In this document: positions 37,775 through 46,877 of the stretch, piece by piece
Numbering within the stretch: position 1 is the stretch's first letter
Layout of the letters: each line of letters starts with the position of its first letter
Source: Mycobacterium kyorinense
GTDB taxonomy: Bacteria; Actinomycetota; Actinomycetes; Mycobacteriales; Mycobacteriaceae
DNA length: 64,000 bases
Direction of reading: 5' to 3'
Assembly: GCF_001672775.1 (NCBI RefSeq)
Contig: NZ_LZKJ01000200.1
Span: 1-64,000, forward strand
The notes under the pieces: model-generated
Databases searched by the model: none
What the model saw: the letters and a program-made list of their open reading frames with translations, nothing else
What the model was told of the DNA's origin: nothing
Translations under genes and position numbers: made by a program

Positions 37775-38253
37775 ACCTGCTCCAACCGTTGCAGAATTTC
37801 CTCGAGCGCCGCTCGGCCGGGGCCCGGTTCCTTGCCGCCGGTTTGCGCGACGTTGTTGGGGTCCACCCATGCCCACAGCCGCGGACCCAAAAGCATTTGC
37901 CCGGTGGTAGAAAACGCCGCCGGATCTTTGGACTGCTTCTGCCCGGTGGCGATCGCGAACCGCCGGGCCAGAATCGGACGCAGATGCCGATCCCAGTCTG
38001 CCCGGTTGGATTCCGACCACCGGATCAACGTCTCGGTGCGAGTTAGCCAGCTGCGCAACGACTCCCCCAGCTCATTGCCGGCAGCGACACGCGTGGACTC
38101 GTCCTGGTGACCGATGAACCGACGAATATTGACCACCGCCAACGCCACCGCCACCCCGGACGCCCACAACACGAGTCGACGATCGGGCAGCACCAACATC
38201 ACCGCCTCTACCGCGACGACCACGCACACACTCAAGACCGCCAGGCGTTTCAT
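37771..38253 (-). CDS. Membrane protein, Rv3165c-like
   Basis: A 160-residue protein with two N-terminal transmembrane helices (residues 4-22 and 26-42) and a cytosolic helical domain of about 115 residues. It is not a recognised enzyme. It overlaps both neighbours by 4 bases within the MoxR3 operon, so it is presumably part of the same membrane complex. Confidence 0.78.
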   Translation of the reverse strand: MKRLAVLSVCVVVAVEAVMLVLPDRRLVLWASGVAVALAVVNIRRFIGHQDESTRVAAGNELGESLRSWLTRTETLIRWSESNRADWDRHLRPILARRFAIATGQKQSKDPAAFSTTGQMLLGPRLWAWVDPNNVAQTGGKEPGPGRAALEEILQRLEQV

Positions 38254-39194
38254 ACCAGGCTCCGCAATTCGGCGAGAACCAACTGCAGCACATCTGCCGC
38301 GGTCTGGCGATGACCCTCGTTCATCACATGCCGACTGAACCGCGCCTCGGCGAACAGCTGGACGAGCTGGGCGGCGTTATCGGCATGCAGCGCACGATGT
38401 TCGACGGCCCGGGCCAGCACTTCGGTGGGCGTGTCGAATTCCTGCGGCGCAGCGTCGGGTACTTTGGCCAGTTCGCGCTCCATCGCCGCGTAACACGCGA
38501 TGATCGCTTCTCGCGGTTCGCGGCTCAGATCGCCGACCTCGCTGAGGCCGACTTCGGCTGCGCGGACAAGCGTTTCGGAGGCTGCGGTGGAAACAGGCGG
38601 CTCGGCCGTTTCGACAGGCGCAATGCGGGGTGCGGTGCCGCGCCGTCGTCGGGCGGCGACGACTCCGCCACCGACGAGTAACACCAGGAGCGCCACCGTG
38701 CTCACGACGAGGTAACCCAGCACGTCTTCGTCAGAGTCCGGCTCCCGCGGCTGTTCAGGCGGTGGCACGGTCTCACCGGTCGGCAGCTGGGTGTTCGGCG
38801 CGGTCGTGTCCGGAAGCTGCCCAACACCGGATGGCCCGAAAAACCGCGTCAACAGCCACACCAGCAGTAGCCACCCGACGAGCACCGCGGCTCCGATCAG
38901 CAGTATCCGCCAGCCGGGCCGTCCGGCGCCGCCGCCGAATCGGTCGGGCAGATTGCCGGCACTGGTGGCCGGCGTGCGCGGATCACGGAGTCGGGCGATG
39001 ACGGCCGCACCGACGATCACCAGCGAGATGGCCAGCAGTGCCAGCACATACAGCAGCGAGGCCGAACCGCGCGGCGGCTCGTGCCGCGGCGCGCGTTCGA
39101 CGCCGGGCAGATATCCGTGCAACGCCGCGGCCACGACGATCAAGAGCACGATCACGGCGACGACGCGGCCTGTCGCCTTGTCGATCACGGGCAT
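38250..39194 (-). CDS. DUF4129 domain membrane protein, Rv3166c-like
   Basis: A 314-residue protein with three or four transmembrane helices in the first 190 residues and a C-terminal DUF4129 domain (REAIIACYAAMERELAKVPDAAPQEFDTPTEVLARAVEHRALHADNAAQLVQLFAEARFS, about 225-285). DUF4129 proteins occur next to MoxR/DUF58 pairs or transglutaminases. The frame is open to an ATG at 39248, which would add 18 residues; the ATG at 39194 is just before the first helix. It is the promoter-proximal gene of the operon. Confidence 0.8.
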   Translation of the reverse strand: MPVIDKATGRVVAVIVLLIVVAAALHGYLPGVERAPRHEPPRGSASLLYVLALLAISLVIVGAAVIARLRDPRTPATSAGNLPDRFGGGAGRPGWRILLIGAAVLVGWLLLVWLLTRFFGPSGVGQLPDTTAPNTQLPTGETVPPPEQPREPDSDEDVLGYLVVSTVALLVLLVGGGVVAARRRRGTAPRIAPVETAEPPVSTAASETLVRAAEVGLSEVGDLSREPREAIIACYAAMERELAKVPDAAPQEFDTPTEVLARAVEHRALHADNAAQLVQLFAEARFSRHVMNEGHRQTAADVLQLVLAELRSLV

Positions 39195-39302
39195 CGGCAC
39201 ACCACTCGACCGGTTGCCTGCCGCTGTTGCGGCATGGGCTGGCCTCATCCTGGCACGGCGCCCGCTACTGCCGCCAGCAAACGCGCCAGTCGGGCTAGCC
39301 GG

Positions 39303-39968
39303 TCAGCCTCGTCGGTAGGACGCCAGGTACGGCGGCAGCGGAATTGCCGGGTCGAGGCCTTCGGCCGGGACGGGTGCCCCGGCGGTCACGGCCAGCGGCA
39401 ACACGCCGGCCCAGTGCGGCAGCGCCAGGTCTTCGGGGTCGTCGACCGGCCCGCCGTCGCGTATTTTGGCCGAAACCTCGAGCAAGTCCATCGCCAGGAC
39501 GGCGGTTGCGGCCAGCTCGCGTGCGTTGGGCGGCCGACTGTCAGCGGCGCGACCGGCCGCCACGTGGTCAAGCAAGGCATCCAACGCGCGCAGCTTTTCC
39601 TGTCGGTCCCGGACAAGGCGCGCGGTGCCGTGCACGATGACCGACCGGTACTTCATCGAGTGGTGCAACGCGGAGCGGGCCAGCACCAGGCCGTCGACCA
39701 GGGTGGTCGTGACGCAGACCGGCAGACCCTCCGATGAGGCCGCCAGCATCGGACCGCTGCCGGTGGAACCATGCAAATACAGCACCTCGCCGACCCGGGC
39801 GTGCGTCGTCGGCAGGACCACCGGGCGGCCGTCGCGGAGGTAACCGACGTGACAGATCAGGGCCTCGTCGAGGATGCGGTGGACGGTGGCGCGCTCGTAG
39901 TGGGCGCGTTCCCGATACCGGCTGGGCGTGCTCCGCGCAGTGGGCGCGTAGGTCGACGGCGAGTCCAT
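39303..39968 (-). CDS. Pyridoxamine 5'-phosphate oxidase-like flavin split-barrel protein
   Basis: A 221-residue protein of the flavin-nucleotide-binding group: RAHYERATVHRILDEALICHVGYLRDGRPVVLPTTHARVGEVLYLHGSTGS is the FMN-binding half-barrel, with SALHHSMKYRSVIVHGTARLV following. GGAGCGAA precedes the ATG. It is divergent from a MocR-type regulator with only 40 bases between starts, which strongly suggests regulation by it. Confidence 0.85.
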   Translation of the reverse strand: MDSPSTYAPTARSTPSRYRERAHYERATVHRILDEALICHVGYLRDGRPVVLPTTHARVGEVLYLHGSTGSGPMLAASSEGLPVCVTTTLVDGLVLARSALHHSMKYRSVIVHGTARLVRDRQEKLRALDALLDHVAAGRAADSRPPNARELAATAVLAMDLLEVSAKIRDGGPVDDPEDLALPHWAGVLPLAVTAGAPVPAEGLDPAIPLPPYLASYRRG

Positions 39969-40008
39969 TTCGCTCCGCAGGTGTTTGTACTAGTGCATAC
40001 TGTTATAT
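39969..40008. promoter_or_regulatory. Shared divergent promoter of the flavin protein and MocR regulator
   Basis: Forty bases separate the two start codons. The segment GTACTAGTGCATAC (39987-40000) contains the palindrome ACTAGT and is a good candidate MocR site. CATACT at 39995-40000 is 9 bases before the GTG at 40009, consistent with a leaderless mRNA for the regulator. Confidence 0.5.
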
Positions 40009-41334
40009 GTGCCAGTACGATACACCATTCGCGGGTCGGGCGCCGAGGCAATAGCGACCAGCGTCGAGGAAGCCATCTCCACGGGCGCGCTGTCCCCCGG
40101 CGCCGAGCTGCCACCGATCCGGCAACTCGCCGCACAGCTCAGCGTGAACGCCAACACCGTTGCGGCCGCCTACCGCCTGCTGCGTGACCGCGGTGCAGTC
40201 GAGACCGCGGGACGGCGAGGCACCCGAGTGCGCGAACGCCCCGCCACCACACCGCGATCCCTGCGCGGGCTGGCGATCCCCGAAGGCGTGCGCGATCTGT
40301 CGACGGGCAACCCCGATCCTGCGTTGCTGCCGATCGCCCATGCCCAGCCTCTACGGCAACGACGCGCGCCGCTGCTGTATGGCGAGCCCGCGATGTCGCC
40401 CGAGTTGACCGAATACGTGCAGGTGTCGTTGCGCGACGAGGGCGTGCCGGCCGAGTACGTCGCGGTGACAGCCGGCGCGCTCGACGGCATCGAACGAGTT
40501 CTCGCAGCACACCTGCGGCCCGGCGATCGAGTGGCAGTCGAAGACCCGGGCTGGGCGAATCTATTGGATCTCCTTGCTGTCATGGGATTTTCGGTCGAGC
40601 CGCTGCGCGTCGACGACGACGGGCCGCTGGTCTCCGATGTTGCCGACGCGCTGCGCCGCGGCGTGCGGGCCGTGGTGGTCACCACTCGGGCCCAGAATCC
40701 GACCGGCGCGGCGATCTCTGCGCAGCGGGCCGCGGAGTTGCGGCGGGTGATTGCCGACCGTGCCGACGACTTGTTGCTGGTGGAAGACGACCACTGCGCC
40801 GGTATCGCCGGCGCCGCGCTGCATGCCCTGGCCGGGTCGACGCGCCATTGGGCCTTCGTGCGGTCGGCATCCAAGGCGTACGGACCGGACTTGCGGCTGG
40901 CAGTTCTGGCCGGGGACCGCCGGACGGTCGAACGGGTACACGGCCGGTTGCGGCTGGGGCCCGGCTGGGTCAGCTATCTTCTGCAAGACCTCGCGGTCAG
41001 CTTGTGGCGCGACAAGGCGGCAATTCAGCTGGTACACAAGGCCCAAGACATGTACCGCCGCAACCGCGCGACGCTGCAGTCGGCGCTGGCCGAGCGTGGC
41101 GTGGATTCCCACGGTGAATCCGGCCTCAACGTCTGGATTCCGGTGCCCGACGAAACCGTCGCGATCACCCGGCTACTCGCTGCCGGCTGGGCGACCGCCC
41201 CGGGAACGAGATTCAGAATCGGCTCCCCGCCGGGGATACGGATTACTGTCTCGAATCTTGTTGCCGCCGAGATCGATCCGCTGGCCGACGCCGTCGCCGA
41301 GGCGGTACATGCTTTGGGACGCGCCAGCGTCTAG
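40009..41334 (+). CDS. MocR/PdxR-type GntR regulator with aminotransferase domain
   Basis: A 441-residue fusion of a winged-helix GntR domain (residues 1-75; GAELPPIRQLAAQLSVNANTVAAAYRLLRDRG) with a fold-type I aminotransferase domain. The PLP lysine is K289 in RSASKAYGPDLR, and TRAQNPTGAAIS carries the cofactor-binding Asn. Such proteins usually sense PLP or an amino acid. The divergent partner is a pyridoxamine-oxidase-like protein, which fits a vitamin B6-related role. Confidence 0.9.
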   Translation: MPVRYTIRGSGAEAIATSVEEAISTGALSPGAELPPIRQLAAQLSVNANTVAAAYRLLRDRGAVETAGRRGTRVRERPATTPRSLRGLAIPEGVRDLSTGNPDPALLPIAHAQPLRQRRAPLLYGEPAMSPELTEYVQVSLRDEGVPAEYVAVTAGALDGIERVLAAHLRPGDRVAVEDPGWANLLDLLAVMGFSVEPLRVDDDGPLVSDVADALRRGVRAVVVTTRAQNPTGAAISAQRAAELRRVIADRADDLLLVEDDHCAGIAGAALHALAGSTRHWAFVRSASKAYGPDLRLAVLAGDRRTVERVHGRLRLGPGWVSYLLQDLAVSLWRDKAAIQLVHKAQDMYRRNRATLQSALAERGVDSHGESGLNVWIPVPDETVAITRLLAAGWATAPGTRFRIGSPPGIRITVSNLVAAEIDPLADAVAEAVHALGRASV

Positions 41335-41343
41335 GGTCGCACT

Positions 41344-41739
41344 ATGACGACACGCTCACGCTTCGTTGCCGCCGTTCTGATCGGATTCGGACTGTATTCG
41401 ACACTTCTCGGCTTGTTCATGCTGTTCGCCCCGGGCACCTTCTTCGACACTCTGGGCGCGTTCGGGCCGCGCAACAACCACTACATCTTCGACACGGCAT
41501 CGTTCGAGCTGCCGTTGGGTCTGCTGCTACTCGCCGCACTGCGGTGGCCGAGTTGGCGAGTCCCGGCTTTGGCGTTCGCGGTGGCGCATTGGGTACTGCA
41601 TTCGCTGAGCCACATCGTCGACACCGGCCATGCCGACGGCCGGCTGGTCGGATGGCTCGAGTTCGCCGGCCTGGCGCTCGGCACCATCCTGCTCGCGGTC
41701 GCGCTGCGCAGCAGTGTCCGCGCGGATGAGGCACACTGA
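41344..41739 (+). CDS. Small membrane protein of unknown function
   Basis: A 131-residue protein with four transmembrane helices (about 9-31, 50-68, 70-88, 105-122). It resembles DoxX/DUF4345-like small membrane proteins in layout (FGLYSTLLGLFMLFAPGTFFDTLG; HWVLHSLSHIVDTGHADG). No catalytic motif is seen. It follows the MocR gene by 9 bases and overlaps the methyltransferase start by 14. Confidence 0.75.
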   Translation: MTTRSRFVAAVLIGFGLYSTLLGLFMLFAPGTFFDTLGAFGPRNNHYIFDTASFELPLGLLLLAALRWPSWRVPALAFAVAHWVLHSLSHIVDTGHADGRLVGWLEFAGLALGTILLAVALRSSVRADEAH

Positions 41740-42349
41740 CGCTGTGCCGCCGCACCGAGACGTCGAGGCATTCGAGAACCGCGCGTCCGGATACGACCGC
41801 GGGTGGCGCGGCAGGCTGCATCACGCGATCGCCGATCGCACCGCAGAGTTGGCGGTCGCGACCGTCGCAGCCCCCAACCAAGTGCTCGACGTCGGATGCG
41901 GGACAGGGTATCTGCTTGGCGTACTCGCCGCCCGCTATCCCGGCGCACAGCAGCTGGCCGGCATCGATGCCGCGTCGCAAATGATCAGTACCGCAACCGC
42001 TTTAGCACGCGAAAACCGAGTGTCTTTCTCGGTCGGGGTGGCCGAACACCTCGACTACCCTGACGCAGCGTTCGACCTGATCGTGAGCACGACGTCGTTT
42101 GACCATTGGTCCGATCAGCAAGCAGGGCTGACCGAATGCTTCCGGGCGCTGCGCCCTGGCGGCCGCTTGGTGCTCGTCGACCAGTTCTCCCGCTGGCTGG
42201 CGCCGACTCTGATCACCACCCGCCGCGGCAAAGCGCGTACCCGCGGCCGCGCCACTCGACTTTTACTGCAGGCCGGGTTTTGCTCTCCGCGCTGGCATCG
42301 GCTGCACGCGGTGATCATCAACGCGGTGACCGCCGCCAAACCCGATTAG
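41726..42349 (+). CDS. Class I SAM-dependent methyltransferase
   Basis: A 207-residue methyltransferase. Motif I is VLDVGCGTGYLLGVLA, the acidic loop is LAGIDAASQMI, and FDLIVSTTSFDHWSDQQAGLTECFRALRPGGRLVLVDQFS covers motifs II-III. The substrate is unknown. The ATG at 41726 lies within the upstream gene; a GTG at 41744 just past the upstream stop is an alternative. It converges on the SDR gene with a 4-base overlap. Confidence 0.85.
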   Translation: MRHTDAVPPHRDVEAFENRASGYDRGWRGRLHHAIADRTAELAVATVAAPNQVLDVGCGTGYLLGVLAARYPGAQQLAGIDAASQMISTATALARENRVSFSVGVAEHLDYPDAAFDLIVSTTSFDHWSDQQAGLTECFRALRPGGRLVLVDQFSRWLAPTLITTRRGKARTRGRATRLLLQAGFCSPRWHRLHAVIINAVTAAKPD

Positions 42350-43215
42350 CCGTACGCCCGGAAGCTGCCGTCGAGCACCTGCAGATGACCGATCGTGCGG
42401 CCGGTGACAGCGCTCGCGTCCACTAGCGCCAATTTCACTGCGGCCCGCGCGAATTCTTCCGCCGTCGCGACCTCGTCGAACTCGCGGGTGTAGTACGAAA
42501 GTCCTGGCGTCAGTATGGCTTTGGACGGCGAGAGCGCGTTCACCGCGATGTTGTGGCTCTGCAGATCGAACGCGGCACACCACGTCAGGTGCTCGAGCGC
42601 CGCTTTGGATCCGCCGTAGCCGGGCAGCACGCCACCGCTGCGGTCGGCGTAGGGCCCGTCGCCGGGTAGCCGCGCCGCTACCGAGGTGATGTTGATGATC
42701 GACCCGAAACGGGCGGCGACCATGTCGGGGCACACCAGTTGGATCAGCTCGTAGGCAGCGAACACCGAAATCTCGAAGTGTCGCCGGTATGCGGCCAGCG
42801 GCGTGCCCAGCAGCGGCGGCCAGCCCGGTTTGGCCGCGCCTGACGGCGTTCTAGCCGGTTTGGCTGGCTTGGCCGGAGCGTCGGGCTTAGGCGGGCGGCC
42901 GGGCGCGGTGAACGCCGCATTGTTGACCAGTATGGTGATGGGGCCCAAGGCGTCTCGTGTCTCGCTGACCAACCGGTCGATGTCGTCGCGGTCGAGCAGG
43001 TCGGCGCGGATCGCAATGGCGCGCCCGCCGGCTGACTCGATGTCGGCGACGGTCTGTCCGATGGTGCCGGGCAGTCGGTCGTCCCAAACCTGTTCGGTGC
43101 GACCGACAACGGCCACGGCGGCGCCTTCGGCCGCGAGCGCCAGCGCGATCGCGCGGCCCAATCCGCGGCTGGCGCCGGTGACAATCGCCGCGCGACCGTC
43201 GAGTCGTCCTGTCAT
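42346..43215 (-). CDS. SDR family oxidoreductase with Pro/Lys/Ala-rich insert
   Basis: A 289-residue short-chain dehydrogenase with IVTGASRGLGRAIALAL (11-27), NNAAFTAPG (98-106) and GYGGSKAALEHLTW as the catalytic Tyr-Lys region. Residues 105-137 form a low-complexity insert (KPDAPAKPAKPARTPSGAA) not found in typical SDRs. It overlaps the upstream deacetylase gene by 4 bases, so the TetR, deacetylase and SDR genes form one operon. Confidence 0.88.
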   Translation of the reverse strand: MTGRLDGRAAIVTGASRGLGRAIALALAAEGAAVAVVGRTEQVWDDRLPGTIGQTVADIESAGGRAIAIRADLLDRDDIDRLVSETRDALGPITILVNNAAFTAPGRPPKPDAPAKPAKPARTPSGAAKPGWPPLLGTPLAAYRRHFEISVFAAYELIQLVCPDMVAARFGSIINITSVAARLPGDGPYADRSGGVLPGYGGSKAALEHLTWCAAFDLQSHNIAVNALSPSKAILTPGLSYYTREFDEVATAEEFARAAVKLALVDASAVTGRTIGHLQVLDGSFRAYG

Positions 43216-43892
43216 CGACTGCCCCTCTCCACGATGAATTGCACCATCCGCCCGCCGCAGTCTGGCCGCGTCGGTACTGCCAAGTCGACCTGCCGGCGGG
43301 CCTGCTCGATAACCGGTGTCTGCGGGTCCAGCACCGAGAGGTAGGCCGTGTGGGCCGCGAGCGCGGCGACGGCGACGGCGATATAGCCGTCCACCACCTC
43401 GACGTGAGTACCGTCTGGCCCGTTCTGAAACAACCAGCGCGGCGGATCGGGCAGGGCATCGTAGGCTGCGCTGACCGCGGCTGCGAACTCGATGTGGTCG
43501 CGTTGGTTGGGCATTTCCGGCGCCCATTGCGGCCCACCGTAAATCGTCACCACCACGTCGGGTTTGGTGTCGTTGATGGCTGACGCGATCTTCGCCCGCA
43601 GCTCGTCGGTATCGCGGATGTTGCCGTCGGGGAAGTCCCAAAAATCAACATCGTCGACGCCGACAATGGCCGCCGACCGGCGCTGCTCGGCTTCCCGGAC
43701 CGGCCCGGCTTGCTCGGGGGGCATGCCCGCAATGCCGGCTTCGCCACGACAGGCCAACGCGTAGCGGACCGACTTACCCTGGGCCGTCCACTTCGCCACC
43801 GCAGCCGCGATGCCGTATTCGGGGTCGTCGGGGTGCGGAACCAAGACCAGCGCGCTGCGCCAGTCACTGGGGAATGCCTGCAGTGCCGCCAC
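43212..43892 (-). CDS. PIG-L/LmbE-family deacetylase
   Basis: A 226-residue zinc-dependent N-deacetylase. VPHPDDPE (19-25) provides H20, the general base Asp and D23; the third zinc ligand is H133 in NQRDHIEFA. MshB and Mca of mycothiol metabolism are members, but the sequence is shorter and not clearly either. GTG start 5 bases after the TetR stop. Confidence 0.88.
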   Translation of the reverse strand: MAALQAFPSDWRSALVLVPHPDDPEYGIAAAVAKWTAQGKSVRYALACRGEAGIAGMPPEQAGPVREAEQRRSAAIVGVDDVDFWDFPDGNIRDTDELRAKIASAINDTKPDVVVTIYGGPQWAPEMPNQRDHIEFAAAVSAAYDALPDPPRWLFQNGPDGTHVEVVDGYIAVAVAALAAHTAYLSVLDPQTPVIEQARRQVDLAVPTRPDCGGRMVQFIVERGSR

Positions 43893-43897
43893 GATCG

Positions 43898-44500
43898 TTA
43901 TGCGATCACGCCGTGCACGACGATCGCAGTGGTCTGATCCACCCAGGCGTCGTCGAGGTCCTCGTCGGGACGCAACAGCAACCGCAACAACGTCGCTCCC
44001 CCGATCAGTTCGACCAACCGGTCTGGGTGCACGTCCGGGTGGACCTCGCCGCGTTCGACGGCCTCCCGCAACCGCACCCGCACAGCGCTGAACAGATTCG
44101 CGAACCGCGACATCACCCTGGCGTTGAGTTCGGAGTCGGCGGTCATGTCGGCCACCAGTCCGGGCAGTGCCGCCCGCACCACTGGGCTGGTGAACACGTC
44201 GCGCGCGGCAGCGATCATCGCCCGCACGTCGGCGGCCATATCACCGGCCGGGCTCACCAAAGCGGTGGGCGCCACCGGAAACGCCGCCTCGTGCACCAAC
44301 TCGGCCTTGCTCGACCAACGGCGGTACAGCGCGGTCTTGGTGGTCCCGGCGCGGTCGGCGACGGCAGCCAACGTGAGGTTCGAATAGCCGATTTGCACAA
44401 GCAGTTCCGCCGTCGCCGCCAATATGGCAGCGTCGATGCGCGGGTCCCGGGGCCGCCCGGCGCCCGGCGACTTGTCAACCGAAGTCAGGTCTGCTTTCAT
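43898..44500 (-). CDS. TetR-family regulator, Rv3167c-like
   Basis: A 200-residue TetR protein with the HTH in ATAELLVQIGYSNLTLAAVADRAGTTKTALYRRWSSKAELVHEAAF. It is divergent from the Rv3168-like phosphotransferase, as in M. tuberculosis, and a 19-base palindrome lies between them. The start at 44500 matches the family N-terminus; the open frame upstream is the shadow of the neighbouring gene. Confidence 0.88.
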   Translation of the reverse strand: MKADLTSVDKSPGAGRPRDPRIDAAILAATAELLVQIGYSNLTLAAVADRAGTTKTALYRRWSSKAELVHEAAFPVAPTALVSPAGDMAADVRAMIAAARDVFTSPVVRAALPGLVADMTADSELNARVMSRFANLFSAVRVRLREAVERGEVHPDVHPDRLVELIGGATLLRLLLRPDEDLDDAWVDQTTAIVVHGVIA

Positions 44501-44501
44501 A

Positions 44502-44520
44502 ACGCTACCCACCGTATCGT
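44502..44520. promoter_or_regulatory. Candidate TetR operator, imperfect 19-bp palindrome
   Basis: ACGcTAC and GTAtCGT form inverted arms around five central bases, centred at 44511. It lies between the TetR start (44500) and the phosphotransferase start (44538), overlapping where both promoters must be. Confidence 0.65.
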
Positions 44521-44522
44521 AA

Positions 44523-45670
<1,148 letters not shown>

Positions 45671-45671
<1 letters not shown>

Positions 45672-46786
45672 TGCTCGGACCGCTCGACGAGTTTCCGGTA
45701 CACCAGATCCCGCAGCCGATCGCCTGGCCGGGCTCGTCGGACCGCAACTTCTACGACCGGTCCTACCTCAACGCCCACGACCGCACCGGCGACATCTTTT
45801 TGATCACCGGCATCGGCTACTACCCCAACCTCGGAGTCAAGGACGCGTTCGTGCTGATCCGCCGCGGCGACACCCAAACCGCGGTGCACCTGTCGGACGC
45901 CATCGACCAGGACCGGCTCAACCAGCACGTGGGCCGCTACCGAGTCGAGGTCAGCGAACCGCTGCGCAAGCTCCGGGTGATCCTGGAGGAAACCGAGGGT
46001 ATTGCCGTCGACCTGGCCTGGGAGGGGTTGTTCGACCCCGTCCAGGAGCAGCCGCACATTTTGCGATCGGGTAACCGGGTGACGCTGAACGCGCAGCGCT
46101 TCGCCCAGCTGGGCTCGTGGAGCGGGCGAATCGTGCTCGACGGGGAGGAAATCGCCGTCGACCCATCGACCTGGATCGGTAGCCGGGACCGCTCGTGGGG
46201 TATCCGCCCGATCGGTGAGGCCGAACCAGCGGGACGTCCGGCCGATCCGCCCTTCGAGGGCATGTGGTGGCTCTACGTGCCGATCGCGTTCGACGACTTC
46301 GCGATCGTGCTGATCATTCAGGAGGAGCCCAACGGGTTCCGGTCACTCAACGACTGCACGCGAGTCTGGCGCGACGGCCGCGTCGAACAGTTGGGCTGGC
46401 CGCGGGTCAAAATTCATTACCGGTCGGGTACCCGCATCCCGACCGGCGCCACGATCGAGGCGTCCAGGCCGGACGGCACCCCGGTGCGCTTCGAGGTGGA
46501 GTCCAAGCTGGCGGTGCCCATCCACGTCGGCGGCGGCTACGGCGGCGATTCGGACTGGCTGCACGGCATGTGGAAGGGCGAGAAGTTCACCGAGCGGCTG
46601 ACCTACGACATGACCGACCCGGCCATCGTCGCGCGCGCCGGATTCGGGGTCATCGACCACGTCGGCCGGGCGGTGTGCCGCGACGGCGACGCCGAGCCGG
46701 TGGAGGGCTGGGGGCTCTACGAGCACGGCGCGCTGGGTCGACATGACCCGTCGGGGTTCGCCGACTGGCTGACAGTGGCGCCCTGA
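45671..46786 (+). CDS. Conserved protein, Rv3169-like
   Basis: A 371-residue soluble protein without an assigned function. It is beta-rich ([67 protein letters not shown]) and resembles lipocalin-like CrtC/AttH domains in overall pattern, which is only a weak inference. It is translationally coupled to the APH-fold gene, so the two probably act together. Confidence 0.8.
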
Positions 46787-46806
46787 CCGGCGCCCTGACC
46801 GGCGCG
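46777..46806 (+). repeat. Tandem 12-bp repeat across a stop codon
   Basis: GGCGCCCTGACC occurs twice in tandem (46777-46788, 46789-46800), followed by a half copy GGCGCG. The first copy contains the TGA stop of the Rv3169-like gene, so extra copies would not change the protein. Confidence 0.8.
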
Positions 46807-46858
46807 AACGTCGACTTGTTGGGATATTTCGGGCGTTTGGGCGCAACAAGTCGACGTT
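46807..46858 (+). terminator. Long hairpin, 15-bp perfect stem
   Basis: AACGTCGACTTGTTG (46807-46821) pairs perfectly with CAACAAGTCGACGTT (46844-46858) across a 22-base loop. It lies between the Rv3169-like stop and aofH. It lacks a T-run; the same kind of GTCGACTTGTTG hairpin is common between mycobacterial genes. Transcription termination is the likeliest role. Confidence 0.6.
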
Positions 46859-46877
46859 GGACGGTTCACTGAGAGGC

